A model generated the notes under the pieces. The model made no database searches, was not told the origin of the DNA, and saw only the letters and a program-made list of their open reading frames with translations. Shown here in pieces: positions 27,572-36,338 of a stretch of DNA of 64,000 nt. Each line of letters starts with the position of its first letter. Position 1 is the stretch's first letter. This stretch comes from Mesorhizobium sp. WSM4904 (GTDB lineage Bacteria > Pseudomonadota > Alphaproteobacteria > Rhizobiales > Rhizobiaceae): the NCBI RefSeq assembly GCF_029674545.1, contig NZ_CP121354.1, forward strand, positions 2,303,001 through 2,367,000, written 5' to 3'. Position numbers and translations under genes: made by a program.

Positions 27572-28162
27572 TTAGATCGCGCGTTCGCCCAGCCGCTGCA
27601 TCTGCTTGAGCCAGTTCGCCCGCTTCGCGTCGCCGGCGTTCGCAACCATGCCGAACAAGGTCTCGCGTACCGGCTTGATGCCGGCGAAGTTGAGGATGCT
27701 TCGCCGCATGCCCGCCAAGCCGTGACCGAGGAACCAAAGCCGATAGACCGCCGCCGGCATTCCCATCGTCACCACCAGGCGCGCGGAACGGCCGCGCAGC
27801 AAGGTTTTGGGGAACCCGCCGCCTTTGTCCGAATAGGCGAACGCGACGCCCGGCCGCATGACCTGCTCCAGGAATGCCTTGAGCATGGCCGGCATGGTTC
27901 CCAGCCAAAGCGGAAAGACAAAGACGAAATGCTCCGCCCAGACGACTGACTCGGCCGTTTCCTTGAGATTGCCGGGGAGCGTTCCATGCTCGAACTCCTG
28001 CATTGTCCGAAGCATCGGAAAGTCCTGCAAGGCCAGGTCGATCCGGCGCACGGCATGGCCAGCCCGTTCCGCGCCTTCGGCGTAGGCCGAAGCCAGCGCG
28101 CGGCAGAGACGATCGGGAGACGGATCGGGATGGCCGATGACAATGAGTGTGCGGCGCGGCAT
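27572..28162 (-). CDS. Flavodoxin-fold NAD(P)H:quinone oxidoreductase
   Basis: A 196-residue protein of the Kef-regulator/MdaB type. It opens TLIVIGHPDPSPDRLC, the FMN/FAD phosphate loop, and has VFVFPLWLGTMPAMLKAFLEQV, the flavodoxin-fold quinone-reductase signature. It probably reduces quinones by two electrons. It begins 32 bp after the stop of the unknown gene at 28195 on the same strand; both should be read from the promoter with the anaerobox at 28629. Confidence 0.87.
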   Translation of the reverse strand: MPRRTLIVIGHPDPSPDRLCRALASAYAEGAERAGHAVRRIDLALQDFPMLRTMQEFEHGTLPGNLKETAESVVWAEHFVFVFPLWLGTMPAMLKAFLEQVMRPGVAFAYSDKGGGFPKTLLRGRSARLVVTMGMPAAVYRLWFLGHGLAGMRRSILNFAGIKPVRETLFGMVANAGDAKRANWLKQMQRLGERAI

Positions 28163-28194
28163 GGCTTGGCTCAGACCAGCTTTGAAGAGAATTG

Positions 28195-28581
28195 CTACGG
28201 CTGCTCCACGCGAGCGACCTGATAGGTGTGCATGGCCCCATTACGCTTTATGGAGACATATTCGCCGGTCACGAAGCGCTCCTCGCCGAGATGAAAGCCG
28301 ACCTCGTCGTCGCGGTCGCCCTCGGCATAGTCGAAAAACCATTGTCCGCCCGGCTTGCGGCGCAAGCGGCCGACAAGATCCTCTTCGCCGGTGCGAAAGC
28401 GGCGGACGCGACAGACTGCCCGATGCGTCTTCCATTCCTCCGCGTCCAGCCGTCCCTCGTCGGTGAGCGGCGCCAGCACGTCGTAGCCTTCTTCCCGGTC
28501 TCCTTCCGGATGACCTTTCTCGCGAGCGAGAAGCAGGCGGATGTTCCTGAATTTGGGGGTGAGGTCGTGCAAGCTGGTCAT
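28195..28581 (-). CDS. Conserved-looking hypothetical protein, anaerobox-driven
   Basis: A 128-residue soluble protein (start MTSLHDLTPKFRNIRLLLAR; the ATG 21 bp upstream is also open). It is rich in charged residues, with a WKTHRAVCRVRRF core and a C-terminal GEYVSIKRNGAMHTYQVARV strand-rich stretch. I do not recognise a family. The anaerobox 48 bp upstream of the start and a clean operon with the quinone reductase indicate a low-oxygen role. Confidence 0.7.
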   Translation of the reverse strand: MTSLHDLTPKFRNIRLLLAREKGHPEGDREEGYDVLAPLTDEGRLDAEEWKTHRAVCRVRRFRTGEEDLVGRLRRKPGGQWFFDYAEGDRDDEVGFHLGEERFVTGEYVSIKRNGAMHTYQVARVEQP

Positions 28582-28628
28582 GACAAACTCCTTCGAGGCC
28601 ATTCCTACCGCGGCGGCCGGACGTGGCC

Positions 28629-28642
28629 TTGATCAGAGTCAA
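28629..28642. promoter_or_regulatory. Anaerobox upstream of hypothetical-quinone reductase operon
   Basis: TTGATCAGAGTCAA (TTGAT-N4-GTCAA) lies 48 bp upstream of the gene at 28195-28581, in the short interval after the thioredoxin stop. Confidence 0.8.
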
Positions 28643-28664
28643 ACGAGTCTCGGTTCGGCGAAGC

Positions 28665-29114
28665 TCAGCTGGCGCCCGTTGGTACGTGGCCGCGAACCCA
28701 GCTGACGATCTGGCTCGTGCTCATCGCCCCCGATATGCGCGCGATCTCCCGCTGGCGATGAAAAAGGATCATGGTGGGAATCCCACGAATGCCCAGCCTT
28801 GCGGCGATGGCCTGCCCCTTGTCGGAATTCAGCTTGATCAGCCGCACGTGAGGCTCAAGCGCCTTGGCGGCAGCTTCATAGGCCGGCGCCATCATCTTGC
28901 ATGGGCCGCACCATGGAGCCCAGACATCGACGAGAACGGGCAGACTGCCGCGACCGACCTGGCGTTCGAAGTTCACGGCGTCCAAGTCTTCCGGATGCCC
29001 TGAAAACAGCCGGGCGCCGCACTTCCCGCACTTCGCGTCGCTACCGCTTCGGGTGGAAGGCAGGCGGTTGATCGTGGCGCATTTGGTGCAAACCACCAGA
29101 TTTTCCTGTGACAT
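28665..29114 (-). CDS. trxC: Thioredoxin 2 (zinc-ribbon thioredoxin)
   Basis: A 149-residue thioredoxin. An N-terminal zinc ribbon (CTKCAT at 9-14 and CGKCG near 30) precedes a thioredoxin domain with the active site WAPWCGPCK and the cis-Pro region GIRGIPTMILF. It reduces protein disulfides and is typically oxidative-stress linked. It is the last gene of a minus-strand operon (DUF302, P-type ATPase, trxC). Its start lies inside the ATPase reading frame by 74 bp. Confidence 0.93.
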   Translation of the reverse strand: MSQENLVVCTKCATINRLPSTRSGSDAKCGKCGARLFSGHPEDLDAVNFERQVGRGSLPVLVDVWAPWCGPCKMMAPAYEAAAKALEPHVRLIKLNSDKGQAIAARLGIRGIPTMILFHRQREIARISGAMSTSQIVSWVRGHVPTGAS

Positions 29115-30999
29115 GGCTTTGACTTCTCTTGCCTCGGATGCCTACGGAACGCCCGTCGCCAAGCGCGCGCAGCGCATTGAGAATCACCGCGACGTCTATG
29201 CCCTCCTGAAGCAATGCTCCCGCCACCGGCGTCATGTGTCCCATGGCGGCCGCAACCATCGCGGCGCCCGAGAGCGCCAGTCCGACAATGATGCTCTGCA
29301 GGGCGATCCTGCGCGTATGTCTGGCGATCCGCAGTGCTTCCGCGACCGGCTGCAGCCTCTCGGTCAGCACAACGACATCCGCGGCTTCCGAGGAGGCTGT
29401 CCCGCCACGGGCTCCCATGGCAATGCCTACCGTCGCCGCGGCAAGGGCAGGGGCGTCGTTGATACCATCGCCCACCATCATTGTCGGCGCGATCGTCTTC
29501 TCCGCCTCGACCGTTGCGACCTTGTCCGCCGGCGTGGCATCGGCAATCACGGCATCAAGATCAAGCGAAGCGGAGATCTTCTCCGCCGCCGAGCCATCGT
29601 CGCCGGTGAGCATGACTATCCGGGCCACACCGCCCGAACGCAGTCCGCAGAGGGTGTCGCGCGCATCCTCTCGTATCGCATCGCCAAAAGTGAAAATGCC
29701 GGCAAGCTCGCCATCGAGCGCCAGAAACGCCCTGAGCACTTGCGCGTCGCGGTGCCGTTCCTCTCCACTTTCCGCCCATCTGGGCAGTGGTTCGTCCCCA
29801 AGGACGAGCGACCTCGACCCTGCCGCGATCGACATCAGATCAACCCGCCCCCTCAAGCCTTCTCCGCGATGTTCACGAACGTCACGGGGTTGGGACAGCG
29901 CCAGGTTTCCACGGCGAGCGATGCGGACAATCGAATCCGCAAGGACATGATGCGAAGCCTGTTCCAGCGAAGCCAGCAGCCGCAGCAATTCTGCGGCATC
30001 CTGGCCCGGGGCGACATCGATCTCGATCAGCTCGGCGCCGCCGAGCGTCAAGGTGCCGGTCTTGTCGAAGATTGCGGTGCGTATCTGGGCGAGCGCCTCC
30101 AGCGCCGTGCTGCCCTTCATCAGAATGCCGGCGCGGGCGGCGCGAGACACGCCGCCTATGAATGCAACGGGCGCCGCGAGGATCAGCGGACAGGGCGTTG
30201 CGACCACCAGAACGGCGAGAGCGCGGATCGGATCATCCGAAAGACGCCAGGCGAAGCCGGCGACCAGCAGCGTGACCGGAAGGAGCAGCAGGGCAAAGCG
30301 ATCGGCAAGGCGTATGAACGGCGCCTTGGCGGTTTGCGCGGCAGCGACCATGCGCACGATAGCGGCGTAGGTGCTCCTGTCGGCGATAGCCGAGGCTCGC
30401 ATGACGAAGGCCTCGCCGGCATTGACGGTGCCGCTGCGCAACGTGTCGCCAGCGCTTCGCCGGCCCGGCAGGGGCTCTCCGGTCACGGTCGACTCATCGA
30501 GCCGGGCCGAAGCGTCGATCAGGATGCCGTCGACAGGCAGCAGTTCGCCGGCGCGAACCAAAAGCTCGTCGCCGACAGCGACCTGATCGATCGGAACGGT
30601 CTCGGTGCCGCGTGCGGATTTTCGATGCGCCACACGTGGCGCCCTATCGGTCAGAGCCTTCAGATTTCGCTCAGCTCGCCCGCGCGCCAGATCTTCGAGC
30701 ACCGTGCCGCCGGCATACATGATTGCGATGACGATTGCCGCCAAAGGCTGCCCAAGCAGCAGTGCCGCCGACATCGAAACGAGCGCGATCGCATCGACGC
30801 CGATCCGGCCGATCCAAAAATCCCGCAGGATGGAAATGGCAAGCGTCACGACAACGGGCAGGGTTGCCGCCGTCCAGATCGCATCATGCGGGACGAAGTC
30901 GAAGCCGCTTCGCCACACGCCCAGCCCAACCGCCAGTCCGAGAACGGCGATCATCAGCAGCGCCCGCCGCAGCACGGACTCGTTCATGGCGGCGGCCAT
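29041..30999 (-). CDS. P1B-type metal ATPase with TPCP motif
   Basis: A 652-residue heavy-metal ATPase without an N-terminal metal-binding domain. The actuator has TGEP, the membrane metal motif is TPCPLILAAP (not CPC), the phosphorylation site DKTGTLT, and GDGINDAPAL. TPCP-type pumps are poorly characterised; nickel/iron has been reported for a rhizobial relative. The start ATG overlaps the DUF302 stop (TGATG). The last ~30 residues run beyond the usual end and overlap trxC in another frame. The metal is unknown. The frame is also open further upstream, but that part is a shadow of DUF302. Confidence 0.9.
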   Translation of the reverse strand: MAAAMNESVLRRALLMIAVLGLAVGLGVWRSGFDFVPHDAIWTAATLPVVVTLAISILRDFWIGRIGVDAIALVSMSAALLLGQPLAAIVIAIMYAGGTVLEDLARGRAERNLKALTDRAPRVAHRKSARGTETVPIDQVAVGDELLVRAGELLPVDGILIDASARLDESTVTGEPLPGRRSAGDTLRSGTVNAGEAFVMRASAIADRSTYAAIVRMVAAAQTAKAPFIRLADRFALLLLPVTLLVAGFAWRLSDDPIRALAVLVVATPCPLILAAPVAFIGGVSRAARAGILMKGSTALEALAQIRTAIFDKTGTLTLGGAELIEIDVAPGQDAAELLRLLASLEQASHHVLADSIVRIARRGNLALSQPRDVREHRGEGLRGRVDLMSIAAGSRSLVLGDEPLPRWAESGEERHRDAQVLRAFLALDGELAGIFTFGDAIREDARDTLCGLRSGGVARIVMLTGDDGSAAEKISASLDLDAVIADATPADKVATVEAEKTIAPTMMVGDGINDAPALAAATVGIAMGARGGTASSEAADVVVLTERLQPVAEALRIARHTRRIALQSIIVGLALSGAAMVAAAMGHMTPVAGALLQEGIDVAVILNALRALGDGRSVGIRGKRSQSHVTGKSGGLHQMRHDQPPAFHPKR

Positions 31000-31385
31000 C
31001 AAAGCTCGCCGATCATTTCCTGCAGCAACAGCCGAACATCCCTTGCCGTCGCGGCAAGCTGGGGGTTGTCGATGGCCCCCATCGCCGCCATCGGATCGAT
31101 GGCCGCTACCTCGACCCGACCGGGGGCGGTCTCGGTCACGATCACGTTGCAGGGCAGCATGGCGCCGATCTTGTCCTCGGCCTGCAGCGCGCGCCAGGCG
31201 AAATGCGGATTGCAGGCGCCGAGGATCATGTATGGCTTGAAGTCCACGCCCAGCTTGACCTTCATCGTGTGCTGGACATCGATCCTCGTCAGGATGCCAA
31301 AGCCCTTGCCGGCAAGCTTCTTGGTTACGTGTTCGATCGCCGCCACGAACGGCATCTCGAGGCTTTTGCCGAGATAGTAGCTCAT
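30999..31385 (-). CDS. DUF302 domain protein
   Basis: A 128-residue protein of the DUF302 family: MSYYLGKSLEMPF, VTKKLAGKGFGILTRID, then FKPYMILGACNPHFAWRALQ and LPCNVIVTE. The fold is known but the biochemical function is not; such genes often sit beside metal or sulfur genes. It is the first gene of the operon with the P-type ATPase and trxC, and lies 87 bp from the hybrid box at 31472. Confidence 0.9.
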   Translation of the reverse strand: MSYYLGKSLEMPFVAAIEHVTKKLAGKGFGILTRIDVQHTMKVKLGVDFKPYMILGACNPHFAWRALQAEDKIGAMLPCNVIVTETAPGRVEVAAIDPMAAMGAIDNPQLAATARDVRLLLQEMIGEL

Positions 31386-31471
31386 CGGATTCTCCTTCGA
31401 CGGACCCGCGCCAGAAGCGAGAGATTGCGAGTGGCGTTCCGTCAGCTAACCGCGACAGATCGGGTGGAGCT

Positions 31472-31485
31472 TTGATCCAGCGCAA
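31472..31485. promoter_or_regulatory. Hybrid anaerobox between DUF302 operon and acyl-CoA synthetase
   Basis: TTGATCCAGCGCAA has a TTGAT left half and a CGCAA right half (TTGCG on the other strand). It lies 48 bp upstream of the synthetase start and 87 bp upstream of DUF302, so it may serve either or both. Confidence 0.65.
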
Positions 31486-31532
31486 TGAATGCCCGACGTC
31501 TTTGGTGAATGTGGCGGCAAGGAGTTTCCGGG

Positions 31533-34214
31533 ATGACCATCCGAAATCTTGAATATGCCGTCTCGCCGAAATCCGTCGCCGTCGTCGGCGCTACCGAGCG
31601 CGCCGGCTCGGTCGGCCGCGTCGTCTTTTCCAATATCGTCAGCGGCGGCTTCGAGGGAGAGATCTGGCCGCTCAATCCCAAACATGCACAGGTGGCCGGT
31701 CATCGCTGCTATGCGAAGGTCGCCGATCTTCCTGGCATTCCCGATCTGGCCGTCATCGTGACCCCTCCCGACACCGTTCCAGGCATGGTGCGCGAGCTGG
31801 CCGAGAAGGGAACACGCGCGGCCGTCGTCATCACCGCCGGGCTCAATCGCGAGAACGGTCTGCGCCAGGCGATGCTCGACGCGACCAAACCCTCGCTCAT
31901 GCGCATCATCGGGCCGAACACGGTCGGGCTGATGATCCCTCCGGCCAAGCTGAACGCCAGTTTCGCCCACATGGCGGCCAGGTCCGGGAACATTGCCCTG
32001 GTTTCGCAATCCGGCGCGATCGCCACGTCGCTGATCGATTGGGCAGCCGAAAACAATGTCGGCTTTTCCCGGATCATCTCCCTCGGCGACATGGCCGACG
32101 TCGACGTCGGCGACTGCCTCGACATGCTGGCGGGCGATTTTCACACGCGCGCCATCGTGATGTATCTCGAAACGATACCCAATCCACGCAAGTTCATGTC
32201 GGCCGCGCGGGCGGCGGCGCGCCTCAAGCCGGTCATCGCCATCAAGCCCGGCCGGCACGAGCAGGCGGCCAGGGCGGCCGCGACACATACCGGCGCGCTT
32301 TCCGGCGCCGACAGGGTCGTCGACGCCGCCTTGCGCAGGGCAGGGGTGCTGCGCGTGAACGACCTTGCCGAATTGTTCGACGCCGCCGAAACGGTCGCGC
32401 GCTATTCTCCGCTCGAGCGAGCGCGGGTCGGTATCGTCACCAATGGCGGCGGCGCCGGCGTTCTTGCGGTCGACAAGCTGGTCGGACGCGGAGGTGAGCT
32501 GGCCACGCTTTCGCCGTCTACGATCGAGAGGCTGAACCGCATGCTGCCGCCGACCTGGTCGCATGCAAACCCGATCGATATCGTCGGTGACGCGGCGCCG
32601 GAGCGCTATGGCGCGGCACTCGAAGCCTTGGCGGCAGATCCCGAAACGGACGTCATCATGGTCATGAACTGCCCGACCGGGCTCGGCTCATCGCCCGACG
32701 CCGCCAGAAAGGTGGCCGAGCTTGGCGACGAGGGCGAGGTCGGAGGAAAACCGCTGCTGGCGTGCTGGCTCGGCGAGCATACCGCGCGGCAGGGCCGGGA
32801 CATACTGACGGAGGCCGGCATCGCGAGCTTCGAAACGCCGGAGGATACGGCGATCGCGGCGTCCTATCTCAGCGAATGGTCGCGGGCCCAGCGAGCGCTC
32901 CTGCGTACGCCCTCGAGCCAGGACGAAGGCCAAGTCGCCGGCAAGGCGTCGGTGCATGCCATCTTCCGGCAGGTGGCAAGCGAGGGGCGGCGCATGCTGA
33001 CGGAGCCGGAAGCAAAAGCGGCGATAGCCGCTTACGGCATTCCCGTGCCGCGAACCATCGTCGCCGGATCCGTCCCGGAAGCGGCGCAGGCGGCCGGCCA
33101 GCTTCTCGAAAGCTCCGCAAGCGTGGTCGTCAAATTGTTGTCGAAGGCGGTTTCACACAAATCCGATGTCGGCGGCGTGGTCCTCGACATCACGAGCGCC
33201 GCGGAGGCTGGTGAGGCCGCGCGGTCGATCGAGATACGCCTGAGCGCGCAGGCGCCAGGGACGAAGGCGGACGGCTACACCGTGCAAACCATGGTCGTGC
33301 GCAAACATGCACAGGAGCTCATTCTAGGCATGAACCTGGACCCGATGTTCGGCCCGATCATTCTGTTCGGCGCCGGCGGCACGGCGGTCGAGGTTCTCAA
33401 CGACACCGCGATCGCGCTTCCGCCGCTCGACGACGTTCTGGCCGGAGACGTGATCGACGCAACGCGAATAGGCCGCCTGCTTGCCGGCTATCGCGACCGG
33501 AAGCCAGCCGATCGAGCCGCGATCATCGCCGCGCTGAACGGTTTGTCGCAAATGATCGTCGACTTCCCTTGCCTGGTTTCCCTCGACATCAACCCGTTGC
33601 TGGCCGACAGCGAAGGCGTGATCGCGCTCGATGCCCGCATCGAAATCGATCCGCGACGGATGGATGAACCAGCGCCGAATCCGGCCCTTGCCATAAGGCC
33701 CTATCCGTCGGGATGGAGCCGCGACCTGCTATCGGACGGCATGTCTTTCCACGTCCGGCCAATCATGCCGGCGGACGTCGCGCTTTATCCGGCGTTCCTG
33801 GCGAAGATTTCCCCTGACGACCTGCGGCTGCGCTTCCTCTCGCCGCGCAGGAATTTCCCGGACCAGATGCTGAAACGGCTGACGCAGCTCGACTATGATC
33901 GCGACATCGCCTTCGTCGCGCTCGAGAAGGACACGGGCGCGCTGGCCGGTGTCGGCAGGCTTTCCTGCGACCCGGATCACAGGACCGGCGAATATGCGCT
34001 GCTCGTGCGATCGGATCTGCAGGGGCATGGCTTGGGATGGGACCTGCTGAAACAGGTCATTGACTATGCGAAGGCCGAAGGCGTCAGCCGGATCGAGGGC
34101 ATGATCCTCAACGAAAATCGCAAGATGCTGACAATGTGCCGGGAGTTTGGCTTCTCGCTTGCGCATCACCCCAGCGAGGCCGGCCTGTCGGTGGCGACGC
34201 TGGAGCTCGGTTAA
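31533..34214 (+). CDS. ADP-forming acyl-CoA synthetase fused to GNAT acetyltransferase
   Basis: An 893-residue fusion. An N-terminal CoA-binding domain (SPKSVAVVGATERAGSVG) and succinyl-CoA-ligase-like region contain THTGALSGADR, with the histidine expected for the phospho-His loop. An ATP-grasp domain follows (about 480-700; VVVKLLSKAVSHKSDVGGVV). A GNAT domain (about 735-893; VRSDLQGHGLGWDLL) ends the protein. This architecture is that of Pat/PatZ-type protein lysine acetyltransferases, in which the synthetase part may be regulatory. AAGGAG lies 8 bp before ATG 31533. A box 48 bp upstream links it to low oxygen. Whether the synthetase part is active is not known. Confidence 0.93.
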   Translation: MTIRNLEYAVSPKSVAVVGATERAGSVGRVVFSNIVSGGFEGEIWPLNPKHAQVAGHRCYAKVADLPGIPDLAVIVTPPDTVPGMVRELAEKGTRAAVVITAGLNRENGLRQAMLDATKPSLMRIIGPNTVGLMIPPAKLNASFAHMAARSGNIALVSQSGAIATSLIDWAAENNVGFSRIISLGDMADVDVGDCLDMLAGDFHTRAIVMYLETIPNPRKFMSAARAAARLKPVIAIKPGRHEQAARAAATHTGALSGADRVVDAALRRAGVLRVNDLAELFDAAETVARYSPLERARVGIVTNGGGAGVLAVDKLVGRGGELATLSPSTIERLNRMLPPTWSHANPIDIVGDAAPERYGAALEALAADPETDVIMVMNCPTGLGSSPDAARKVAELGDEGEVGGKPLLACWLGEHTARQGRDILTEAGIASFETPEDTAIAASYLSEWSRAQRALLRTPSSQDEGQVAGKASVHAIFRQVASEGRRMLTEPEAKAAIAAYGIPVPRTIVAGSVPEAAQAAGQLLESSASVVVKLLSKAVSHKSDVGGVVLDITSAAEAGEAARSIEIRLSAQAPGTKADGYTVQTMVVRKHAQELILGMNLDPMFGPIILFGAGGTAVEVLNDTAIALPPLDDVLAGDVIDATRIGRLLAGYRDRKPADRAAIIAALNGLSQMIVDFPCLVSLDINPLLADSEGVIALDARIEIDPRRMDEPAPNPALAIRPYPSGWSRDLLSDGMSFHVRPIMPADVALYPAFLAKISPDDLRLRFLSPRRNFPDQMLKRLTQLDYDRDIAFVALEKDTGALAGVGRLSCDPDHRTGEYALLVRSDLQGHGLGWDLLKQVIDYAKAEGVSRIEGMILNENRKMLTMCREFGFSLAHHPSEAGLSVATLELG

Positions 34215-34228
34215 GCCGCCGGTCAGCT

Positions 34229-35857
34229 CTATGATCCCGTCTTCCTGAGGCTGACTGGAGATGAAGGAGCGCCCTCGACGAAGGCCGCCACCTCGGCGGT
34301 GATTTCGGCTATCTTGCGGTCTGCCTCGATCTTGCGCCATGTCAACGGACCGGCGTCGCGCTGCAATTGCCGCGACAGGATGTCGACCGTGGCATCGGAG
34401 GGGCCGCCCTTGCGCTCGCTGACCCGATGCCAAAGCACCGCCGGATCGGCCGACAGCCAAAATCCCGCAAACGGGGCATTTGCCTCGCTCGCGGCGCGTT
34501 CGATCCTGTCGCGATCCTCCGGCTTGTCGAAAACGGCGTCGGCGACAACGGAGCCGCCTTCGACAAGGATCAGCTCCGCGCGCCAGCCGATCTGGCGATA
34601 GACGCGTTCCGACACGCCTGGACGGTAGGCCTTGTCCGGCAGCCTCGTTTCAGCGGCCACGCCGTGCATGGCCTTGCGGATGCGGTCGCTCTCGACAATC
34701 CGTGCGCCGGGCGGCGCACCGATGTGGGCGGCGAGCGCTTCGGCGACCGTGGTCTTGCCGGAGCCGCTCAAACCGCCGATCGCGACGAGCCGAGGCGGCG
34801 CCTCGGCGAGCAGGGCTCGGGCGAGCTCGAAGTAGGACCGCGCTTCGGCAGTGAGCTTTGCTGAATCCGAACTGCCTTCCTCGACTTGCGTTGCCGTGAC
34901 ATGCGCGCGCACCGCGGCCCGCACCGCCATGAAGAACGGCAGGAGGATGAAACCGTCTTCGTCGTCGGCGTCATCGAGATAGCGATTCATCACCAGATTG
35001 GCGAATTGCGGAAAGCCGCGGTGCCACAGGTCCATCAACAGGAATGCCAAGTCGTAGAGCACGTCGACAGTAGCGATCCGGTCGTTGAACTCGATGCAAT
35101 CGAACAAGCGCGGCTCGCCCTCGAAGAGGCAGATGTTGCGCAGATGCAGGTCGCCGTGGCAGCGGCGGACGCGGCCCGCCGTCTCGCGCCGGTCAAGCAG
35201 GCCGGCATGACGGGCGAGGGCGGTGCGGAACGCGGCGTCGAGCGTTTCGATCTCCCTTCCGTCAAAGACGTGGCTTGTTGCAAATCCGGCCGAATTGATA
35301 TCGAGCACGCCGCCGATATTCGCCGACCCGCTGCCGGCATGGATTTCCTCGGCGCTGCGGTGGTACCGCGCGATCATGCGTGCGACGTTCGTCATCAGGG
35401 CTGGTGTCAGCTCGCCCGCGCCGGCCATGCGATCCAGAAGCTTCGACTGATCGAAGCGAACCATTTCGATGACGGCGTCGACCAGGTCACCCGGCCCATC
35501 CAGGGCAAGCCGGTCTCCTTCGCGCGTGATGCGGTGGACACCGAGATAAAGGCCCGGCGCCGTCCGGGAGTTCAACTCCACTTCCTTTTCGCACGCGGCG
35601 AGCCGCAGCTCCGGCGTCGAAAAATCGACATAAGGCAACTCGACCGCCCGCTTCAGCTTGAAAGCGCGGCGCGCGACGAGAAATATCCGGGAAATATGGG
35701 TCTCGATCGCCTCGACGGGGCCAACCTCGCCATAGGCGGCAGGATCCTTCAACATCTCGACCACGACGTCCTGGTTCTCAGCGATCATAGCCTGTGCGCC
35801 CTTGGTCCTGGTTGCATCATCGTCCAGTCTCGCCGACTGAAGCCTAACGAGGCTCAT
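34229..35857 (-). CDS. Aminoglycoside-phosphotransferase-like and P-loop kinase fusion
   Basis: A 542-residue two-domain protein. Residues about 20-330 resemble an APH/choline-kinase fold with RRCHGDLHLRNICLFEGEP and DCIEFNDR (catalytic Asp and metal Asp). Residues about 350-530 form a P-loop nucleotide kinase (VAIGGLSGSGKTTVAEAL). The combination occurs in proteobacterial proteins of unknown substrate. The ATG at 35857 overlaps the cytochrome c stop by 4 bp (ATGA); an internal ATG at 35788 is the alternative. No resistance role should be assumed. Confidence 0.87.
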   Translation of the reverse strand: MSLVRLQSARLDDDATRTKGAQAMIAENQDVVVEMLKDPAAYGEVGPVEAIETHISRIFLVARRAFKLKRAVELPYVDFSTPELRLAACEKEVELNSRTAPGLYLGVHRITREGDRLALDGPGDLVDAVIEMVRFDQSKLLDRMAGAGELTPALMTNVARMIARYHRSAEEIHAGSGSANIGGVLDINSAGFATSHVFDGREIETLDAAFRTALARHAGLLDRRETAGRVRRCHGDLHLRNICLFEGEPRLFDCIEFNDRIATVDVLYDLAFLLMDLWHRGFPQFANLVMNRYLDDADDEDGFILLPFFMAVRAAVRAHVTATQVEEGSSDSAKLTAEARSYFELARALLAEAPPRLVAIGGLSGSGKTTVAEALAAHIGAPPGARIVESDRIRKAMHGVAAETRLPDKAYRPGVSERVYRQIGWRAELILVEGGSVVADAVFDKPEDRDRIERAASEANAPFAGFWLSADPAVLWHRVSERKGGPSDATVDILSRQLQRDAGPLTWRKIEADRKIAEITAEVAAFVEGAPSSPVSLRKTGS

Positions 35858-36255
35858 TGGCGTTGAAGCGTCTGGACGTAACCGGCGAGGTTATGGATGC
35901 GTTCCGTGGTGACGGCCTCCCCACCGTAGGGGCCGTAGCGCTTCACGTCGTCAGGCAGGAACTGATTGCCCCAGACCGGCATGTCGCGCTCGCCGTGCTC
36001 CGGCACGAGGCCGCGGCCGTCGATCGTCGAGTAGACCCGCCAATAGGGAAATTCCCCACCATTGCGCCTTGTCAGCGTCGTCAGATCCGCTGGGCGCTTC
36101 CGCAATACGTCGGCCATAGGTCCGTCGCCTTTGCCGTCCACGCCGTGGCAGACGGCGCAGGAGTTCAGATATTCCTGCTCGCCATTGCTCATCTCCTGTG
36201 CCGCCGCGGCGCTCAGCGTCAGCGCCAAGAGACCCATCGTCGTCCAGAATCGCAT
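35854..36255 (-). CDS. Periplasmic monohaem cytochrome c
   Basis: A 133-residue c-type cytochrome with a signal peptide (MRFWTTMGLLALTLSAAAAQ) and one haem site CAVCHGVDGKGDG. An Met-rich C-terminal half (RDMPVWGNQF) supplies the likely second ligand. It is a small soluble electron carrier or sensor subunit; the partner is unknown. ATG 36255 is used, not the upstream 36273. It is the first gene of a unit with the phosphotransferase fusion, and has an anaerobox 52 bp upstream. Confidence 0.88.
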   Translation of the reverse strand: MRFWTTMGLLALTLSAAAAQEMSNGEQEYLNSCAVCHGVDGKGDGPMADVLRKRPADLTTLTRRNGGEFPYWRVYSTIDGRGLVPEHGERDMPVWGNQFLPDDVKRYGPYGGEAVTTERIHNLAGYVQTLQRQ

Positions 36256-36306
36256 CGATCCGCCTCCTGCCATCGATGTCAGGCTAAAGCGTGTGACGCG
36301 CGCGCA

Positions 36307-36320
36307 CGTTGACCGGGATC
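36307..36320. promoter_or_regulatory. Anaerobox 1 between cytochrome c and universal stress protein
   Basis: TTGACCGGGATCAA (TTGAC-N4-ATCAA) lies 52 bp upstream of the cytochrome c start on the minus strand. It is the nearer of two boxes to that gene. Confidence 0.8.
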
Positions 36321-36338
36321 AATTCGGCGAAGGGATCG

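Noticed and set aside
28897..31377. 826-codon plus-strand frame
   Set aside because: Antisense to trxC, the P-type ATPase and DUF302.
34229..35857. Aminoglycoside resistance gene
   Set aside because: The N-terminal fold is APH-like, but the protein is fused to a P-loop kinase and co-transcribed with a cytochrome; resistance cannot be claimed.
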